DNA of 64,000 nucleotides from Clostridium sp. (GTDB lineage: Bacteria > Bacillota > Dethiobacteria > Dethiobacterales > Dethiobacteraceae). Location of the stretch: contig JAGXRV010000071.1 of assembly GCA_018335695.1 (NCBI GenBank), forward strand, positions 1-64,000, written 5' to 3'. The translations under genes were made by a program, and so were the position numbers. How positions within the stretch are numbered: position 1 is the stretch's first letter; each line of letters opens with the position of its first letter. Positions 33,449 through 42,899 of this stretch are shown piece after piece. The notes beneath the pieces were generated by a model. That model searched no databases. It was not told the origin of the DNA and saw only the letters and a program-made list of their open reading frames with translations.

Positions 33449-36049
33449 TTAAGACAACTCCACCTTTTGCATGGTAAACGCTTCGAGTATATCGCCCTCT
33501 CTATAATCATGAAATTTTTCCATCAAAATACCGCAGTCATAACCGGTTGCAACCTCACGCACATCATCTTTAAAGCGTTTCAGTGTATCAATTTTTCCTT
33601 CATGAATCACAATGCCGTCTCGAATAATCCTGATATCAGCATTCCTGGTGATTTTGCCCTCAGTTACATAGCATCCGGCAATTGTGCCTAGCCTTGATAC
33701 TTTAAACAGATTCCGGACTTGTGCCTGACCTAGGACTACTTCTTTAAACCTCGGAGCCAACATACCGGTCATCGCCGCTTTCACTTCATCTAAAGCTTCA
33801 TAAATTACCCGATACAATCTGATCTCCACATTTTCCCGCTCGGCCATTTTACGGGCACTTGGTTCCGGCCGAATATTAAAGCCGATAATAATCGCATTGG
33901 AAGCTGAAGCCAGCATCACATCCGATTCGGTAACTGCTCCCACACCGCTATGAATCACCTGCAGTCGTACTTCACTATTTTCCAGCTTTAGCAATGATTC
34001 GCGCAGTGCTTCCGCAGAACCTTGCACATCAGCCTTAATAATGATATTTAAATCTTTCAATTCGCCTTCCTGAATTTTACTAAATAAGTCGTCAAGCGAG
34101 ACTTTGACCAACTTCTTCAGCTCTACCTCGCGTCGTTTCTCAGCCCGTTTATCGGCAACTTGGCGGGCGACACGCTCGTCTGACACAACTTGCAGCATGT
34201 CGCCAGCTTCCGGAACTTCATTTAGTCCAAGCACTTCCACAGGAGTGGAGGGACCGGCTTTTTTTAGCCTCTTCCCCTTATCATCAACCATTGCTCGTAC
34301 TTTTCCGTAAATTGTACCGCAGATTATGGCGTCTCCTACTGTAATCGTTCCGTCTTGTATCAACACTGTGGCTACCGGACCGCGTCCTTTGTCTAATTTA
34401 GCTTCCACTACAGTACCGATGGCCGGTTTATCTGGGTTTGCTTTCAGTTCAGCCAGTTCGGCAACAATCAAAATCATTTCCATTAGCGTATCCAGACCAA
34501 GGCGTTGCAGCGCCGATACTTCCACTATGACAGTATCACCGCCCCACTCTTCCGAAACAAGATTGTATTCGGTTAGTTGCTGCTTAACCCGCTCCGGATT
34601 AGCATTTGGCTTATCGATTTTGTTCAACGCCACAATAATGGGTACACCTGCTGCTTTAACATGGTTAATCGCTTCTACTGTCTGCGGCATTACACCGTCG
34701 TCGGCAGCCACTACCACAATAGCAATATCTGTAACTTGTGCTCCACGTGCACGCATAGCCGTAAAAGCTTCGTGGCCTGGCGTATCGAGGAAAACCACTT
34801 TTTTCCCCTGATACTCAGCTTGGTAAGCGCCGATATGCTGCGTAATTCCACCTGCTTCCAGGGAGGTCACATTAGCTTTACGAATGGCGTCCAAAAGCGA
34901 AGTTTTACCGTGATCCACATGGCCGAGAATGGTAACAACCGGCGGACGCAAACGCAAATCTTCCTCCCGGTCGGCAACCGTTTCTACAAGACCGGCTTCC
35001 AGTTCATCAACCTTAACTTCCACATCAAAACCATATTCTTCAGCCAGCAGCTGCCCAACCTCAATATTTACAGCTTGGTTAATAGTCGCCATCACACCAA
35101 GCGACATCAGTCTGCCGATGATTTCGCCGGAATTAACCCCCAGTTTGTCAGCCAGCTCACCAACAGTAATCCTACCTTCCAGAATTACTGTACGCTCCTG
35201 TTTTTGCAATTCATCTAAAACACGAGCCTCGCGCATTGCCCGACGCTCCCGTTTATCTACCCGAGGTTTTTTCTCGCGAACAGGCGGTTTCTGACCGTGT
35301 GCACCTTGCGGACGAGTGCCATGTGAGCGCTGCTGTTTATCGTATTGCGGACGGGCACCTTGAGTTTGAGCGGCTTGCGGCCTAGTGCCTTGCGGACGAG
35401 CTGCTCCCTGCCCAGCACCTTGCTGCGGCCGGACAACTTGTTCTCTGTTGCCTTGCGGTCTTGTGCCTTGCGGACGAGCTGCTCCCTGCCCTGCGCCTTG
35501 CTGCGGCCGGGCAACTTGTTCTCTGTTGCCTTGCGGTCTTGTGCCTTGCGGTCTTGTGCCTTGCGGACGAGCTGCTCCCTGCCCTGCGCCTTGCTGCGGC
35601 CGGGCAACTTGTTCTCTGTTGCCTTGCGGTCTTGTGCCTTGCGGACGAGCAACTCCCTGCCCTGCGCCTTGCTGCGGCCGGACAGCTTGTTCTTGAATGC
35701 CTTGCGGACGAGCTGCTACTTGTTGCCGATTCTGGGTATTCTGCGGTCTTTCGCTAAACTGCTTAGAACTATGAGGAGCTGCCTCTGCGCTTTTTAACTG
35801 TCTCTCCTTAACAGCTACTTGCTGTGCATTCTGCGGCTGCTCCTGTTTTATTTCCTGTTTGACAGAGATGGTGCCGGACGGTGGTTCTCCCTTGCCGGTT
35901 ATTTGATAAGTAATTCTCTTAACAGCCTCATCCTCCACCACACTCATATGATTTTTAACTTCGAAACCAATATCTGCTAAAATATCAATAATCCTTTTGC
36001 TTGGCACAGCCAACTCTTTTGCTAATTCATACACTCTAGTCTTCGTCAT
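33449..36049 (-). CDS. infB: Translation initiation factor IF-2
   Basis: A GTPase that delivers initiator tRNA. The N-terminal IF2_N helix domain ([24 protein letters not shown]) is followed by a long disordered linker (about 70-270) made of near-identical Arg-Pro-Gln-Gly repeats. A second IF2_N is at about 285-335. The G domain has [12 protein letters not shown] (about 372-383), DTPGHEAF and NKID, followed by domains II-IV. 866 residues, long because of the linker. The ATG has GGAGGTG. Confidence 0.97.
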   Translation of the reverse strand: MTKTRVYELAKELAVPSKRIIDILADIGFEVKNHMSVVEDEAVKRITYQITGKGEPPSGTISVKQEIKQEQPQNAQQVAVKERQLKSAEAAPHSSKQFSERPQNTQNRQQVAARPQGIQEQAVRPQQGAGQGVARPQGTRPQGNREQVARPQQGAGQGAARPQGTRPQGTRPQGNREQVARPQQGAGQGAARPQGTRPQGNREQVVRPQQGAGQGAARPQGTRPQAAQTQGARPQYDKQQRSHGTRPQGAHGQKPPVREKKPRVDKRERRAMREARVLDELQKQERTVILEGRITVGELADKLGVNSGEIIGRLMSLGVMATINQAVNIEVGQLLAEEYGFDVEVKVDELEAGLVETVADREEDLRLRPPVVTILGHVDHGKTSLLDAIRKANVTSLEAGGITQHIGAYQAEYQGKKVVFLDTPGHEAFTAMRARGAQVTDIAIVVVAADDGVMPQTVEAINHVKAAGVPIIVALNKIDKPNANPERVKQQLTEYNLVSEEWGGDTVIVEVSALQRLGLDTLMEMILIVAELAELKANPDKPAIGTVVEAKLDKGRGPVATVLIQDGTITVGDAIICGTIYGKVRAMVDDKGKRLKKAGPSTPVEVLGLNEVPEAGDMLQVVSDERVARQVADKRAEKRREVELKKLVKVSLDDLFSKIQEGELKDLNIIIKADVQGSAEALRESLLKLENSEVRLQVIHSGVGAVTESDVMLASASNAIIIGFNIRPEPSARKMAERENVEIRLYRVIYEALDEVKAAMTGMLAPRFKEVVLGQAQVRNLFKVSRLGTIAGCYVTEGKITRNADIRIIRDGIVIHEGKIDTLKRFKDDVREVATGYDCGILMEKFHDYREGDILEAFTMQKVELS
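35376..35700 (-). repeat. Tandem repeat inside infB (about 78-bp units)
   Basis: Four copies of a unit of about 78 bases, one carrying an extra 15 bases. They encode Arg-Pro-Gln-Gly/Gln-Gly-Ala-Gly-Gln repeats in the IF-2 linker. The units are almost identical in DNA, so copy number can change in frame by slippage or recombination. All long opposite-strand frames here are shadows of the repeat. Confidence 0.9.
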
Positions 36050-36099
36050 GGATTACACCTCCATTAGTTTGGCCTCCTTAATACAGTAACTTGAAACAG

Positions 36100-36399
36100 T
36101 CATGTGATCAGTTCCGCCAATTTTTTTGCAAATCCTTCATCTAAAACGACAACGGCTGTCCTAGGTGATGAACCAAGGGCAGCTCCTAAATTTTCCCTGC
36201 TTACCCCCCGAGCTACAGGCACTTGGTAATAGTCACATTTATCAAGATATTTCTTAGCCGTTGACTCGCCGGCATCCTCGGCAAGAACGAGCAACTTTGC
36301 CCGGCCGGCACGAATAGCAAGCAGATTGGCTTCTTCATGATAGGAGAGCTTACCGGCCTTTTTAGCCAGACCAAGCAGCGACAGTCGCTTACTCATCAT
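36100..36399 (-). CDS. ylxQ: Ribosomal L7Ae-like protein YlxQ
   Basis: 99 residues of the L7Ae/L30e fold (SLLGLAKKAGKLSYHEEANLLAIRAGRAKLLVLAEDAG), an RNA-binding K-turn-type protein of the Bacillus YlxQ group. It overlaps the ylxR gene by 11 bases. Standard member of the nusA-infB operon; the precise RNA target is not known. Confidence 0.9.
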   Translation of the reverse strand: MMSKRLSLLGLAKKAGKLSYHEEANLLAIRAGRAKLLVLAEDAGESTAKKYLDKCDYYQVPVARGVSRENLGAALGSSPRTAVVVLDEGFAKKLAELIT

Positions 36400-36670
36400 C
36401 CTGTTTATCCTCAGGCAATTGTGATGCGAGCTCCAGCACTACCGCAGGAGAAACCGCGTGTTTTAAGCTTCGCTCAAAACGTTTAGCTTTGGCAGCCAGA
36501 TCAAGACAGCTACGCTTCTTGCACAGATATGTGCCCCGCCCTGCTTTTTTCCCGGTGGCATCAAGTTCCACATTTCCTTCCGGTGTACGTACGATGCGAA
36601 TCAATTCTCGTTTATTTTTTTGCTCCTGGCAACCAATGCAAGTACGCAACGGTACCTTACGGAGTTTCAT
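36389..36670 (-). CDS. ylxR: YlxR family RNA-binding protein (RnpM)
   Basis: 93 residues. The RTCIGCQEQKNKRELIRIV start and GRGTYLCKKRSCLDLA are the YlxR signatures. The family has been reported to modulate RNase P in Bacillus (RnpM). I start at the ATG at 36670 after AAGGGGGT, so it overlaps the nusA end by 14 bases. Confidence 0.9.
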   Translation of the reverse strand: MKLRKVPLRTCIGCQEQKNKRELIRIVRTPEGNVELDATGKKAGRGTYLCKKRSCLDLAAKAKRFERSLKHAVSPAVVLELASQLPEDKQDDE

Positions 36671-37847
36671 CGTCAGCAACCCCCTTTACAAGGGAGAAAC
36701 GAGCAAACGCCGCCCCGTTGCCGGAAACACCGGAAACTTCCGATTCCTCTTCCTCAAATTCCTGTTCCCGAAGCGGCATCCTCTCACCTGCCTCAAGTGG
36801 CGAGGATGCTCGGTTGGCAGCTTGGCTTTCGCTCGCAATATCTATTTTCCAATTTGTCAACTTTGCAGCCAGTCTGGCATTCTGTCCCTCTTTACCGATG
36901 GCCAAGGACAACTGATAATCAGGAACAATAACATTTGCCACCTTTTGAGCGCTCTGTAGCGAGACCAAGACAACTTTAGCAGGAGAAAGAGCATTAGCAA
37001 CAAAAATTTCCGGATTTTCATCCCACTTGACAATATCAATCTTTTCACCGCGCAGTTCGTCAACGATCGCCTGTACACGAGCTCCTTTCGGACCGACACA
37101 AGCGCCGACAGGATCCACGTCTCTATTTTTTGAGTAAACCGCTAATTTTGAGCGATAGCCTGCCTCTCTGGCAACCGCTTTGATTTCAACAGTTCCATCA
37201 AAGATTTCAGGAACTTCTAATTCAAACAGGCGCTTAAGAAGTCCGGGGTGGGTGCGAGAGATAAAAATTTGCGGCCCTTTTGTTGTCTTCCTCACTTCAT
37301 TGATATATGCTTTTACCCGTTCTCCCTGCTTATATTCATCGCTTGGCATTTGCTCTGTCGGGGACAAAACAGCTTCCGCCTTGCCAAGATCTACGATTAC
37401 ATTTTTTTGTTCTATACGCTGGACAATCCCGGTGATAATATCTTCTTCCCGGTCAACATACTCATCGAAAACCATGTCCCGCTCTGCCTCGCGAATGCGC
37501 TGAATAACTACTTGTTTAGCCGTTTGCGCAGCAATTCGACCAAAATTTTTCGGCGTTATTTCCTTCTCCACAATATCGCCCAACTGATAATTTAAGTCAA
37601 TTTCTCGTGCCTCAGAGAGTGAAATTTCCAACTGCGCCTGAGACACTTCCGTAACTACCGCTAAGCGGGTGAAAACTTTAATCTCACCTGATTCACGGTT
37701 TAGCTGAACACGCACATTGGCTGCAGTATTAAAATTGCGCTTGTATGCCGAAACTAACGCTGCCTCAATGGCATCAAACAAAATCTCCTTTTTTACACCT
37801 TTCTCTTTTTCAATCGCTGTCATTGCGGCTAAAAAATCTTCATTCAT
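36657..37847 (-). CDS. nusA: Transcription termination/antitermination protein NusA
   Basis: Binds RNA polymerase and nascent RNA and controls pausing and termination. 396 residues: an N-terminal RNAP-binding domain, S1 (GIVQRIEQKNVIVDLGKAEAVL), then KH1/KH2 (DPVGACVGPKGARVQAIVDEL and LSLAIGKEGQNARLAAKLT). A short acidic tail follows. It is the standard Firmicutes length. It begins directly after rimP with a one-base gap. Confidence 0.97.
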   Translation of the reverse strand: MNEDFLAAMTAIEKEKGVKKEILFDAIEAALVSAYKRNFNTAANVRVQLNRESGEIKVFTRLAVVTEVSQAQLEISLSEAREIDLNYQLGDIVEKEITPKNFGRIAAQTAKQVVIQRIREAERDMVFDEYVDREEDIITGIVQRIEQKNVIVDLGKAEAVLSPTEQMPSDEYKQGERVKAYINEVRKTTKGPQIFISRTHPGLLKRLFELEVPEIFDGTVEIKAVAREAGYRSKLAVYSKNRDVDPVGACVGPKGARVQAIVDELRGEKIDIVKWDENPEIFVANALSPAKVVLVSLQSAQKVANVIVPDYQLSLAIGKEGQNARLAAKLTNWKIDIASESQAANRASSPLEAGERMPLREQEFEEEESEVSGVSGNGAAFARFSLVKGVADDETP

Positions 37848-37848
37848 G

Positions 37849-38325
37849 CTAATTACCTCCTTTCTGTTTGTCTATAAAGATCAGGTTGGCTTTTGCCACC
37901 TGGGAAACTGGAATCCGAACCAAAGTCTGCTTCTCCATTTCCAGCAAAATATTTTCTTCCTCCAAACCGCGCAGAGTGCCGATAAATTTTTTTTGCCCGT
38001 TTAAAGGGCTAAAAAGCCTTACTTTTGCCTCTCTGCCTGTAAACCGCTCATAATCTTGAGCTTTTTTAAGCGGCCGTTCTACGCCTGGAGAAGAAACTTC
38101 AAGCAGATAATGTTCTTCAATCGGATCCAGGCTGTCTAAAGCCTCTTCTAAAGCATAGCTCATTGTTTCACAGTGCTCCAACATAATTCCGCCTTCGCGA
38201 TCTATATAAACACGCAGGATCATGCGGCCGCCGTCCTTAACAAATTCCACATCCACCAGTTCCAATCCAAGCGCTGCTGCCAAAGGAGCAGCTATTTCTG
38301 AAACAATTTTATCGATCTTTGACAT
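37849..38325 (-). CDS. rimP: Ribosome maturation factor RimP
   Basis: A 30S assembly factor. 158 residues: LGLELVDVEFVKDGGRMILRVYID in the N-terminal alpha/beta domain, YLLEVSSPGVERPLKK in the middle, and a C-terminal Sm-like barrel. Of two adjacent ATGs I take the second (38325), seven bases from GGAGG. It is the first gene of the nusA-infB operon. Confidence 0.95.
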   Translation of the reverse strand: MSKIDKIVSEIAAPLAAALGLELVDVEFVKDGGRMILRVYIDREGGIMLEHCETMSYALEEALDSLDPIEEHYLLEVSSPGVERPLKKAQDYERFTGREAKVRLFSPLNGQKKFIGTLRGLEEENILLEMEKQTLVRIPVSQVAKANLIFIDKQKGGN

Positions 38326-38440
38326 CATTTTCCCTCCGTCCGCCACCAACAATTTTTTGGCATTCCTATCTATACTTCACTAGTTTGTCTTATAGCAAGA
38401 AAATTAGCATTACTCATTTACCAGTGTACCTGATAAAACT

Positions 38441-38464
38441 GAAGAGTGGGCAGGCCCACTCTTC
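38441..38464 (-). terminator. Intrinsic terminator between ispG and rimP
   Basis: GAAGAGTGGG and CCCACTCTTC pair perfectly around a 4-base loop, followed on the minus strand by AGTTTTATC. It separates the ispG transcript from rimP. The gap 38326-38727 holds otherwise only the promoter region of rimP and the GAGGGTTAGGG array. Confidence 0.7.
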
Positions 38465-38580
38465 TCAGCGAAAAGCTATGAATTCATCTTCCATCCTACC
38501 ATATCTGGCAGCCTTTCGCAACCGGCTGATTTCTACCCAGAAGATAGCCGCCACAATCCCTTCTGTTTGCCAGCAAATCC

Positions 38581-38747
38581 CTCTCCCTCAATAACTTCTC
38601 CCCTCTCCCTCAACAACTTCACCCCTCTCCCTCTGGGAGAGGGTTAGGGTGAGGGAGAGGGTTAGGGTTAGGGTGAGGGAGAGGGTTAGGGTTAGGGTGA
38701 GGGAGAGGGTGAGGGTTAGGGTGAGGGTTAGGGTGAGGGAGAGGGCA
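38581..38747. repeat. GAGGGTTAGGGTGAGGG array
   Basis: About 165 bases of tandem and inverted G-rich hexamer/heptamer units (GAGGGTTAGGGT, GGGAGAGGG), with CCCTCTCCC on the left arm that can pair back. It is the expanded form of the dispersed repeat at 304-337. The strand is extremely G-rich and could form G-quadruplexes. It overlaps the last codons of ispG. Confidence 0.9.
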
Positions 38748-39816
38748 AATCAGCCTTGTTGTTAAGGTACTCATAGAGGAAAGACATAAATTGGTCAACC
38801 AGCTGACTCTGAGGAACTTTGCGCACTACTTCGCCGCCACAAAAAATCAGTCCTTGGTTCTTGCCGCCGGCTATCCCCAGGTCTGCCTCCCTAGCCTCCC
38901 CGGGACCGTTTACAACACAGCCCATCACTGCCAAAGTCAGCGGTTCTGTGATCTTTGCAGTCCTCTGCTCCAACTCTTTGACTAAATCTATAAGGTCAAT
39001 CTGACAACGCCCACAAGTTGGGCAGGAAATAATCCTCGGTCCGAAGCGCCGAATTTCCGCCGCCGAAAGAATTTCCTTAGCCACCCGAATTTCTTCAACA
39101 GGCGGAGCCGTCAAAGAAACCCGTATTGTGTCACCCAGACCAGCTAATAGCAATGCTCCTATCCCAGCGGCAGAGAAAACAGTACCGCTAAAGGACGAGC
39201 CCGCCTCTGTCACTCCCAAATGCAGCGGATAGCGCGACTCTTTAGCAAACAATATATTAGCGGCAAAAGTTAGCGGAACTGAAGATGCCTTTAAAGAGAT
39301 TACCAAATCATAAAAGCCAAGCTTTTCTGCCAACCGGATGTGAGCCATTGCCGATTCCAGCATTGCCTCTGGAGTCGCTCTGCCGTACTTGTCTAAAAGT
39401 TTTCGCTCTAACGAGCCGGCATTGACACCAATGCGGATGGGAACCTGTTTCTCTCCCGCCAGGCTCACCACTTCCGCCAAGCGCTCTTCCCCCCCTATGT
39501 TACCTGGGTTAATGCGCAATTTTACTACTCCGGCACGAATGGCGCTCAGTGCAAAGCGGTGATTAAAGTGAATGTCTGCTACCAAAGGAAGCGCTGATTG
39601 TCTAACCAAGTCAGGCAAGGCGTCAACCGCACGCTGATGCGGTACGGCTACGCGCACAAGCTCACAGCCGGCCTGCTTTAATTCTTCGATTTGTGCCAGT
39701 GTAGCAGCCAGATCTGCGGTGTCGGTATTAGTCATAGATTCGATAATAACAGGCGCACCGCCGCCGATAATCAGCGAGCCGGCTTTTACCGGTCTGGTTT
39801 GTTCACGCCGAAACAT
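38728..39816 (-). CDS. ispG: (E)-4-hydroxy-3-methylbut-2-enyl-diphosphate synthase
   Basis: A [4Fe-4S] enzyme of the MEP isoprenoid pathway. The TIM barrel N-terminus has ESMTNTDTADLAATLAQI; the cluster ligands are in ISCPTCGRCQIDL and later VMGCVVNGPGEA. 362 residues. I start at the ATG at 39816 with GGGAGG. The last five residues (PSPSP) and the TAA stop are encoded by the GAGGGTTAGGG repeat, so the C-terminus was altered by the array. It lies with dxr, rseP and uppS in one envelope/isoprenoid operon. Confidence 0.96.
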   Translation of the reverse strand: MFRREQTRPVKAGSLIIGGGAPVIIESMTNTDTADLAATLAQIEELKQAGCELVRVAVPHQRAVDALPDLVRQSALPLVADIHFNHRFALSAIRAGVVKLRINPGNIGGEERLAEVVSLAGEKQVPIRIGVNAGSLERKLLDKYGRATPEAMLESAMAHIRLAEKLGFYDLVISLKASSVPLTFAANILFAKESRYPLHLGVTEAGSSFSGTVFSAAGIGALLLAGLGDTIRVSLTAPPVEEIRVAKEILSAAEIRRFGPRIISCPTCGRCQIDLIDLVKELEQRTAKITEPLTLAVMGCVVNGPGEAREADLGIAGGKNQGLIFCGGEVVRKVPQSQLVDQFMSFLYEYLNNKADLPSPSP

Positions 39817-39829
39817 CACATGCCTCCCG

Positions 39830-40855
39830 CTAAAAGAAAAGGTCCAGACGAGTAAGATCGCGATAAGCTATAACGATCATCAGTAAAATCAACACAGTAA
39901 ATCCGACAAAATGGACAAATGATTCTTTTTGCGGATCCACAGGTCGGCCGCGCATACCTTCAACTATTAAAAAAGCCAACCTGCTGCCATCTAAGGCAGG
40001 AATCGGAAGCAGATTTAAGATGCCAAGATTCAGACTGATAATAGCTGCCAGAGACATTAAGTTCACTACGCCTGTTCTGGCCACTTCCCCCACAATCTGA
40101 ATAATCCCCACAGGACCCACCACATCGGGAGCAGCATTGCCCGTCACCATTTGAACTATGCTGGAGACAAACAGCCGGATAAACCAGAAAGTATGCTGCA
40201 GACCGGCACTAATCGAGAGCAACGGCGAAAACATGCGCGTCTGAACCTGAATGCCAATCCTGCCTTCTCCTGTTTGCGGATCACGCACGGGGACCAGTGT
40301 AACGAAACCGGTTTGCCCCTGTCGCTCATACTCGACAACAATTTCCTGTTCGGGATGAACATGAATAAGCGAGACCAATTCCCCCCAGTCTTCGACACGC
40401 TCCCCGGCAATAGAGATAATCCGATCTCCTTGCTGCAACCCTGCTTCACTCGCTCGTCCGCCCGGTTGTACAACTCCGATTTCAGTAGACTGTAAAAGCG
40501 GCACGCCAAGGAAAGCAAAATATATAAGAGAAAACAGCAATACAGCCAGCAAAAAGTTCATGGCCGAGCCTGCGGCAATAACCAAAAAACGCGCCCAAAC
40601 AGGCTTATTTTGAAAGCTGTCTTCACCTTTGCTTTCCTCAGGGGTATCGCCCGCTAAGCGCACAAAACCGCCAAGCGGAAATGCCCGCAAAGAATAAGTA
40701 GTCTCACCAGACTGGCGTGCAAGCAAACGCGGACCAAAGCCAACGGCAAATTCTGTCACGCCTACCCCCAACCGTTTTGCCACTAGGAAATGACCAAGTT
40801 CATGAAAGAAAATCAGCAAGCCGAAAATAACAACCGCAGCAACAAGCGTCAGCAT
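39830..40855 (-). CDS. rseP: RIP metalloprotease RseP
   Basis: A membrane zinc protease for regulated intramembrane proteolysis. The HELGH active site is at about residues 18-22 in the first helix; a PDZ domain is at about 120-190; and the NLLPIPALDGSRL (NxxPxPxLDG) motif is near 280. 341 residues. It starts five bases after the dxr stop. Clients such as anti-sigma factors are not in this window. Confidence 0.95.
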   Translation of the reverse strand: MLTLVAAVVIFGLLIFFHELGHFLVAKRLGVGVTEFAVGFGPRLLARQSGETTYSLRAFPLGGFVRLAGDTPEESKGEDSFQNKPVWARFLVIAAGSAMNFLLAVLLFSLIYFAFLGVPLLQSTEIGVVQPGGRASEAGLQQGDRIISIAGERVEDWGELVSLIHVHPEQEIVVEYERQGQTGFVTLVPVRDPQTGEGRIGIQVQTRMFSPLLSISAGLQHTFWFIRLFVSSIVQMVTGNAAPDVVGPVGIIQIVGEVARTGVVNLMSLAAIISLNLGILNLLPIPALDGSRLAFLIVEGMRGRPVDPQKESFVHFVGFTVLILLMIVIAYRDLTRLDLFF

Positions 40856-40859
40856 CGTT

Positions 40860-42017
40860 TCACCCTTTCATCCCTGCGTACTCCTGCGCCAACAGGCGCG
40901 CTTCCTTGTCAACATCGCGCAAAATGTCAAAGTCAGGCTCTGAAACTACTTTATGTTTATTCATGACCCTTTCAATTATACGAGGGATCTCTAAAAAGCT
41001 TGCTTTCCCCCCCAAAAAGAGACGCACAGCCTCTTCATTAGCCGCGTTTAGAACACAGGGCATGCTCCCCCCAATCGCTCCCGCATAATAAGCCAAGGAA
41101 AGACAAGGAAAACTGATTTTATCCGGAGGGGCAAAATTCAGGGTACGAAGATTGTTCCAGCAAATTCGAGGCGCATGACCAGGCAACCGTTCCGGATAAG
41201 TCAGGGCATATTGAATGGGGAGACGCATATCAGGTGTGCCTAACTGGGCTAAAACTGCACCATCATGATATGCTACAAGAGAATGGATGATGCTTTCTTT
41301 ATGAATCACGACCTCAATCTTTTCATAGGGAATGTCAAACAACCAGCGTGCCTCTATAACCTCTAAGCCTTTATTCATCATGGTCGCTGAATCAACAGTG
41401 ATTTTAGCGCCCATCTCCCAGTTTGGATGTTTAAGCGCATCTTGGGGAGTAACAGTTTGCAAATATGCCAAATCACGCCCAAAAAATGGTCCGCCTGAAG
41501 CTGTCAGTATTAATTTTTCCACCGCGTCCGGCTGTTGTCCGAGGAGACATTGAAAAATAGCCGAATGCTCACTGTCAACAGGGAGAATATTCACGCCTGC
41601 CTTAAGCGCCAGACGCATAGCCAGATGTCCTCCGGCGACAAGCGATTCTTTATTAGCTAAAGCCAGTGTATTTCCGGTTGAAAGCGCAGCAAGTGTTGCA
41701 GCCAAGCCGGCAAAACCAACCAGTGAATTAAGAACGATATCAGTCTCTTTGTCTGCGGCAAGTTCTCGCAAACTGTCCGGACCAGCCAAAATTTTGATGC
41801 CTGAACCGAAAAGTTCAGCCTTAAGTTCATTGTAACAGGATTCATCACTAATTGCCACTACGGCGGGAAGAAATAGACGAGCTTGTTGCGCCAGTTTCGC
41901 AACCTGCCGGTGAGCGGACAAGGAATGTATCCGAAAACGCTCCGGGAAAGAGGCAGCCACCTGCAGTGCCTGCGTGCCGACAGAGCCGGTAGAGCCAAGT
42001 AATGTAATCCGTTTCAT
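40860..42017 (-). CDS. dxr: 1-deoxy-D-xylulose-5-phosphate reductoisomerase
   Basis: The second step of the MEP pathway. The NADPH-binding LLGSTGSVGTQAL at the N-terminus and LALANKESLVAGG, then VDSEHSAIFQCL (metal-binding), are diagnostic. 385 residues. It is placed between cdsA and rseP as in Bacillus and most Firmicutes. Confidence 0.97.
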   Translation of the reverse strand: MKRITLLGSTGSVGTQALQVAASFPERFRIHSLSAHRQVAKLAQQARLFLPAVVAISDESCYNELKAELFGSGIKILAGPDSLRELAADKETDIVLNSLVGFAGLAATLAALSTGNTLALANKESLVAGGHLAMRLALKAGVNILPVDSEHSAIFQCLLGQQPDAVEKLILTASGGPFFGRDLAYLQTVTPQDALKHPNWEMGAKITVDSATMMNKGLEVIEARWLFDIPYEKIEVVIHKESIIHSLVAYHDGAVLAQLGTPDMRLPIQYALTYPERLPGHAPRICWNNLRTLNFAPPDKISFPCLSLAYYAGAIGGSMPCVLNAANEEAVRLFLGGKASFLEIPRIIERVMNKHKVVSEPDFDILRDVDKEARLLAQEYAGMKG

Positions 42018-42029
42018 GCCGGAAACCCC

Positions 42030-42821
42030 TTAGGAAAGAATGACAAACAAAAAGTATGCGACCGGGATGACAAACAAGATACTATCAATCCTATCTAGCA
42101 CACCGCCGTGTCCGGGAAGAAAACTGCCGGAATCTTTCACATTTCCCCAGCGTTTCAGTGCAGATTCGGTAAGATCACCCAATTGCCCCGTCACCGACAA
42201 CACAACGCCCAAAGCGGCAGCCTGCCATAAGCCGTATCCAACGGATGTTGCCATAAGCACCAAAGCTACTGCGGCAAATAACAGACCTCCCGCAGCTCCT
42301 TCAAATGATTTTGCGGGACTAACAGCCGGCATCAACTTTCGCCTGCCCATACTCATTCCTACTAAGTAAGCACCGGTATCTGAAGCCCAGACTGTAATCA
42401 ACGAAGCGGAAACAAGCAAAAATCCATTAGGGGCTTGCCGCAACAAGAGAATACAAGAGAGCATCACTGAAACATAAAATACTCCCCACAGCAAAACAGC
42501 TAAACTTTTAAAATCGGCGGGATAAAATATCAGCCAATATATACTTAAAGAAAGGAAAATTAGAATCAGACCGGGGAAATAACTATCCGTACCGAAAGCA
42601 GAAACAGAAAAAAACATAAATAAATGAGCTCCGTAGCCAAAAAGCCTTTCGCTTCTGCGGGAAAGACGAGCTATATTGTATAATTCACGCAAAGCCAAGA
42701 TTCCGATCAATAATGCCATAAAAAAGAATGGCAAACCGCCAATCCAAGTTACTGCCAGTACTACAGGGATACCCACAAACGTACTGGCCAATCGATGCCA
42801 AAACAAAAGCATCACTCCCAT
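42030..42821 (-). CDS. cdsA: Phosphatidate cytidylyltransferase
   Basis: Makes CDP-diacylglycerol for phospholipids. A polytopic membrane protein of up to 263 residues with the C-terminal signature LGDLTESALKRWGNVKDSGSFLPGHGGVLDRIDS in two parts. The start is uncertain: the ATGs at 42821 and 42812 lack a well-spaced ribosome site, while a TTG at 42806 is eight bases from GGGAG. The body of the gene is not in doubt. Confidence 0.95.
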   Translation of the reverse strand: MGVMLLFWHRLASTFVGIPVVLAVTWIGGLPFFFMALLIGILALRELYNIARLSRRSERLFGYGAHLFMFFSVSAFGTDSYFPGLILIFLSLSIYWLIFYPADFKSLAVLLWGVFYVSVMLSCILLLRQAPNGFLLVSASLITVWASDTGAYLVGMSMGRRKLMPAVSPAKSFEGAAGGLLFAAVALVLMATSVGYGLWQAAALGVVLSVTGQLGDLTESALKRWGNVKDSGSFLPGHGGVLDRIDSILFVIPVAYFLFVILS

Positions 42822-42899
42822 TGTCAGAAATCAAAGGTCAGATGTCGGACTCTTTTAAATCGGTTAAACAGCCGACTCACAGAGACTATCTCACTCTCC

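Noticed and set aside
35345-35797. Long opposite-strand frames across infB
   Set aside because: They are shadows of the repeat encoding the IF-2 linker, with Cys/Leu/Pro-rich low-complexity products.
38620-38747. CRISPR-like appearance of the GAGGGTTAGGG array
   Set aside because: Units are 6-20 bases with no unique spacers and no cas genes nearby; it is a simple palindromic/tandem repeat.
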